From Chromobacterium sphagni (lineage in GTDB: Bacteria > Pseudomonadota > Gammaproteobacteria > Burkholderiales > Chromobacteriaceae): DNA of 44,939 nt. Below, in pieces: positions 43,368 to 44,939 of this stretch (positions within the stretch are counted from its first letter, which is position 1; every line of letters begins with the position of its first letter). The notes beneath the pieces were generated by a model that was not told the origin of the DNA, ran no database searches, and saw nothing but the letters and a program-made list of their open reading frames with translations. Made by a program: the position numbers and the translations under genes. The stretch spans positions 1 through 44,939 of the forward strand of contig NZ_MKCT01000026.1 of NCBI RefSeq assembly GCF_001855555.1, read 5' to 3'.

Positions 43368-44687
43368 TCACCAGGCCGTCCGCACGGTGCGGACGGCTTT
43401 TTTCATTTTCGCCTGCGTCGCCGGCAGTTGATGCAGGCTGCCGGCCACAGGCTTGGAGAAGACATAGCCGTCGTGGCTGTCCCAGTTGATCGACCAGCTC
43501 ATCACGCCGCGGAAGCTGGGATAAGCCTGAGCCGGCAGAATGGCGCCGCAGCTTTGCAGGCTGGTCAGGCAGGTGAGCGATCTGGCCACGGTGTCGGCGG
43601 TGACAAAGCCGGAGTTGGCGGAGCTGCGGCCGGACGGCACGCCGAAGGCCACCTGGTCCGGCCGCAGGCCCTTGAAGCTGCCGGACGCGCCGTTGCCCAG
43701 CGGAAAGCCCTCGATCAGCATCTTGCTGCCCGCCACCAGCATGTCTTCCGATCCTTCGGCCAGCGCGCCGTTGGAATACGGCGTGTACAGGCCGCCGTTG
43801 TTGTAGTACTGGACATGGATCACGCTCAAATCGTCGCGCAAGCCGTCGATGATGGGCAGATAGGCGCCCCAGTTGCCGCCGTAAGCGACGAACCCGCCCT
43901 GCACATACGGATGCTCCGGCGCCATGGACAGGTAGAAGTTGGATCCCACCTTCGCTTTTAGCTGCTTGACGCCGGCAATCAGGTTATTGATCACCGGCGC
44001 GCCCACCACGATGCCGCTGCCGCTCTCCAAATCCAGATCGATGCCGTCGAAGCCGTACTGGGCGATGATGGCCGCCAGGCTGTTGACGAAGTTCTGCACC
44101 TGGGAAGCATTGTTCAACGTCACCGAACCGTTCTGCCCGCCCAGCGACAGCACCACCTTCTTGCCCTTGGCCTGCTTGGCGCGGATGTCCTGAATGAATT
44201 GGGCGGCGCTGCCCGCGCTGGGGTCCAGCGTGAAGCTGACATTGCCGTTGCCGGCGTCGTCGGCGAAGGCCACCACGATCACATCCCAATCGTCGCTCAC
44301 CTGCGCCAGCGGATAGGTGTTGCCGCTGGGATTGGCGAAGTTGTGCCAATAGCCTATCAGCGCATGCTTGGCGAAAGGCACGGTATTGCCGGGGGGCGCC
44401 GGCGGCACCGGAGGAGTGGGAGGAGTTGGCGGCGTAGGATCGCCGCCGGAGCAGCTGCCGCCCGCCGCCCACAATGTCGGCGTGCTGGCCGGGTTCCAGT
44501 TGGCGCCGACATAGGCGGTGTGCGCCACCAGCGCGGTGTAATTGGCGTTGCCGTAGCTGACCACGTCGCCCACCTTGTAGCTGGTGCCTTCCGCCCAATT
44601 GGGGCACGCCGCCATCGCCAAGTTGCCGTAGGCCAGCGCGATAGCCAGCGCTACGCCACTCAAGGTCCTGCTTACGCCATTATGCAT
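43368..44687 (-). CDS. Secreted GH18 chitinase with CBM5/12 domain
   Basis: A 439-residue secreted enzyme. Signal peptide about residues 1-27; a chitin-binding CBM5/12 domain about 28-79 (CPNWAEGTSYKVGDVVSYGN, with aromatic W/Y residues); a proline-threonine linker about 82-101; and a GH18 catalytic domain to about 420 with catalytic D217, D219 and E221 (DGIDLDLE). Cleaves chitin outside the cell, producing oligomers that could be taken up by pathways such as the importer at the left edge. The C-terminus AVRTVRTAW is encoded by the shared terminator hairpin. AT-rich upstream region with two direct repeats. Confidence 0.95.
   Translation of the reverse strand: MHNGVSRTLSGVALAIALAYGNLAMAACPNWAEGTSYKVGDVVSYGNANYTALVAHTAYVGANWNPASTPTLWAAGGSCSGGDPTPPTPPTPPVPPAPPGNTVPFAKHALIGYWHNFANPSGNTYPLAQVSDDWDVIVVAFADDAGNGNVSFTLDPSAGSAAQFIQDIRAKQAKGKKVVLSLGGQNGSVTLNNASQVQNFVNSLAAIIAQYGFDGIDLDLESGSGIVVGAPVINNLIAGVKQLKAKVGSNFYLSMAPEHPYVQGGFVAYGGNWGAYLPIIDGLRDDLSVIHVQYYNNGGLYTPYSNGALAEGSEDMLVAGSKMLIEGFPLGNGASGSFKGLRPDQVAFGVPSGRSSANSGFVTADTVARSLTCLTSLQSCGAILPAQAYPSFRGVMSWSINWDSHDGYVFSKPVAGSLHQLPATQAKMKKAVRTVRTAW
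43375..43403. terminator. Shared terminator between parvulin cluster and chitinase
   Basis: GCCGTCCGCA (43375-43384) pairs with TGCGGACGGC (43388-43397) around CGG, with six T residues (43398-43403) on the plus strand. The chitinase frame on the minus strand runs through the hairpin before stopping. Confidence 0.92.
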
Positions 44688-44939
44688 TTGCCGTCTCCCT
44701 GTGCTCAGTCAACCACAATTGGTATTTAACTGGTATTTCAGACTATGCAATACAAACAAACTTGCAAGAGATAGATTCAAAATAAATATTCTATTCAGCA
44801 AATTAACAATTAAATAAACTCGTTTGACATCATTAAAGATACGGATACAATCTGCGATGGCCGCATCAAAACCCATCGCAAATCCGCCTCCGCCGCCAAT
44901 TGACTCCAGACGCCTTTTCATGAGCCGTTGCGCATGCAC
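44688..44939. promoter_or_regulatory. AT-rich chitinase promoter region with TGGTATTT direct repeats
   Basis: TGGTATTT occurs at 44720-44727 and 44731-44738, 11 bp apart, i.e. one helical turn, at 33-51 bp from the chitinase start. The rest of this stretch to the window edge holds no convincing coding sequence. The repeats could be a regulator-binding site; which regulator is unknown. Confidence 0.5.

Noticed and set aside
44709-44939. Minus-strand open frame to the right edge
   Set aside because: It lies in the AT-rich chitinase promoter region, has no ribosome site or domain, and reads as random hydrophobic sequence.
1-44939. CRISPR array or phage structural genes
   Set aside because: No spaced short direct repeats and no capsid, tail or terminase-like proteins were seen; the only regular repeats are the 165-bp coding repeats.

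Overview
The window looks like a chromosomal segment of a GC-rich betaproteobacterium of the Neisseriales, most likely Chromobacterium or a close relative. This is inferred from gene content and codon use (chitinase, chitosan/glucosamine locus, lptF-lptG, holC-pepA, glnD, clustered parvulins), not from a database match. Most of it is ordinary chromosome. The unusual parts are a damaged sugar-use locus at the left edge, a decayed integrated element behind a tRNA-Thr gene (about 17.3-21.9 kb), and a few poorly characterised secreted or repeat proteins.

Left part (1-8.8 kb): a glucosamine-oligosaccharide locus. It holds a GH9 exo-glucosaminidase-like gene, a ROK repressor, a BadF-type glucosamine kinase, and a three-gene ABC importer (binding protein and two permeases, no ATPase). 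The first three genes are all broken by small frameshifts, most of them one base missing from a short homopolymer; the importer genes are intact. An MHS-type MFS transporter and a convergent MtfA-like peptidase follow. Next (8.8-17.2 kb) come a CPA2 antiporter, a YbdK-type carboxylate-amine ligase, NudC, two tandem secreted paralogues of unknown function each with its own terminator, a Cache-type chemoreceptor, and an Asr-like secreted polycationic protein.

Mobile region (17.2-21.9 kb): a tRNA-Thr(TGT) with its promoter and terminator is followed by a frameshifted P4-type integrase preceded by CGGGGTAT repeats. Then come two AT-rich orphan genes, one cut by a complete IS5-family element, an orphan CDS whose 3' end runs into an IS5 fossil, and remnants of IS256- and IS3-type elements. 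No second attachment site was seen.

Right part (21.9-44.9 kb): a minus-strand overlapping group pepA-holC-(acidic repeat protein)-cobalamin adenosyltransferase, divergent from lptF-lptG-glnD. Then a GNAT acetyltransferase, an alpha/beta hydrolase with one in-frame TAA, a MaoC-like hydratase directly behind a perfect TTACGTTAACGTAA palindrome, GMP reductase, an orphan ParA-like ATPase, a HAD phosphatase, a DHH phosphoesterase, a YigZ/IMPACT protein, a 43-residue membrane peptide, NfeD plus a paraslipin, YciB-YciI-BolA, three consecutive parvulin-type proteins (the first with a degenerate active site), and a secreted GH18 chitinase with a CBM5/12 domain. The chitinase's last codons lie inside the terminator it shares with the parvulin cluster. 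The window therefore carries chitin depolymerisation at its right end and uptake and breakdown of deacetylated oligomers at its left.
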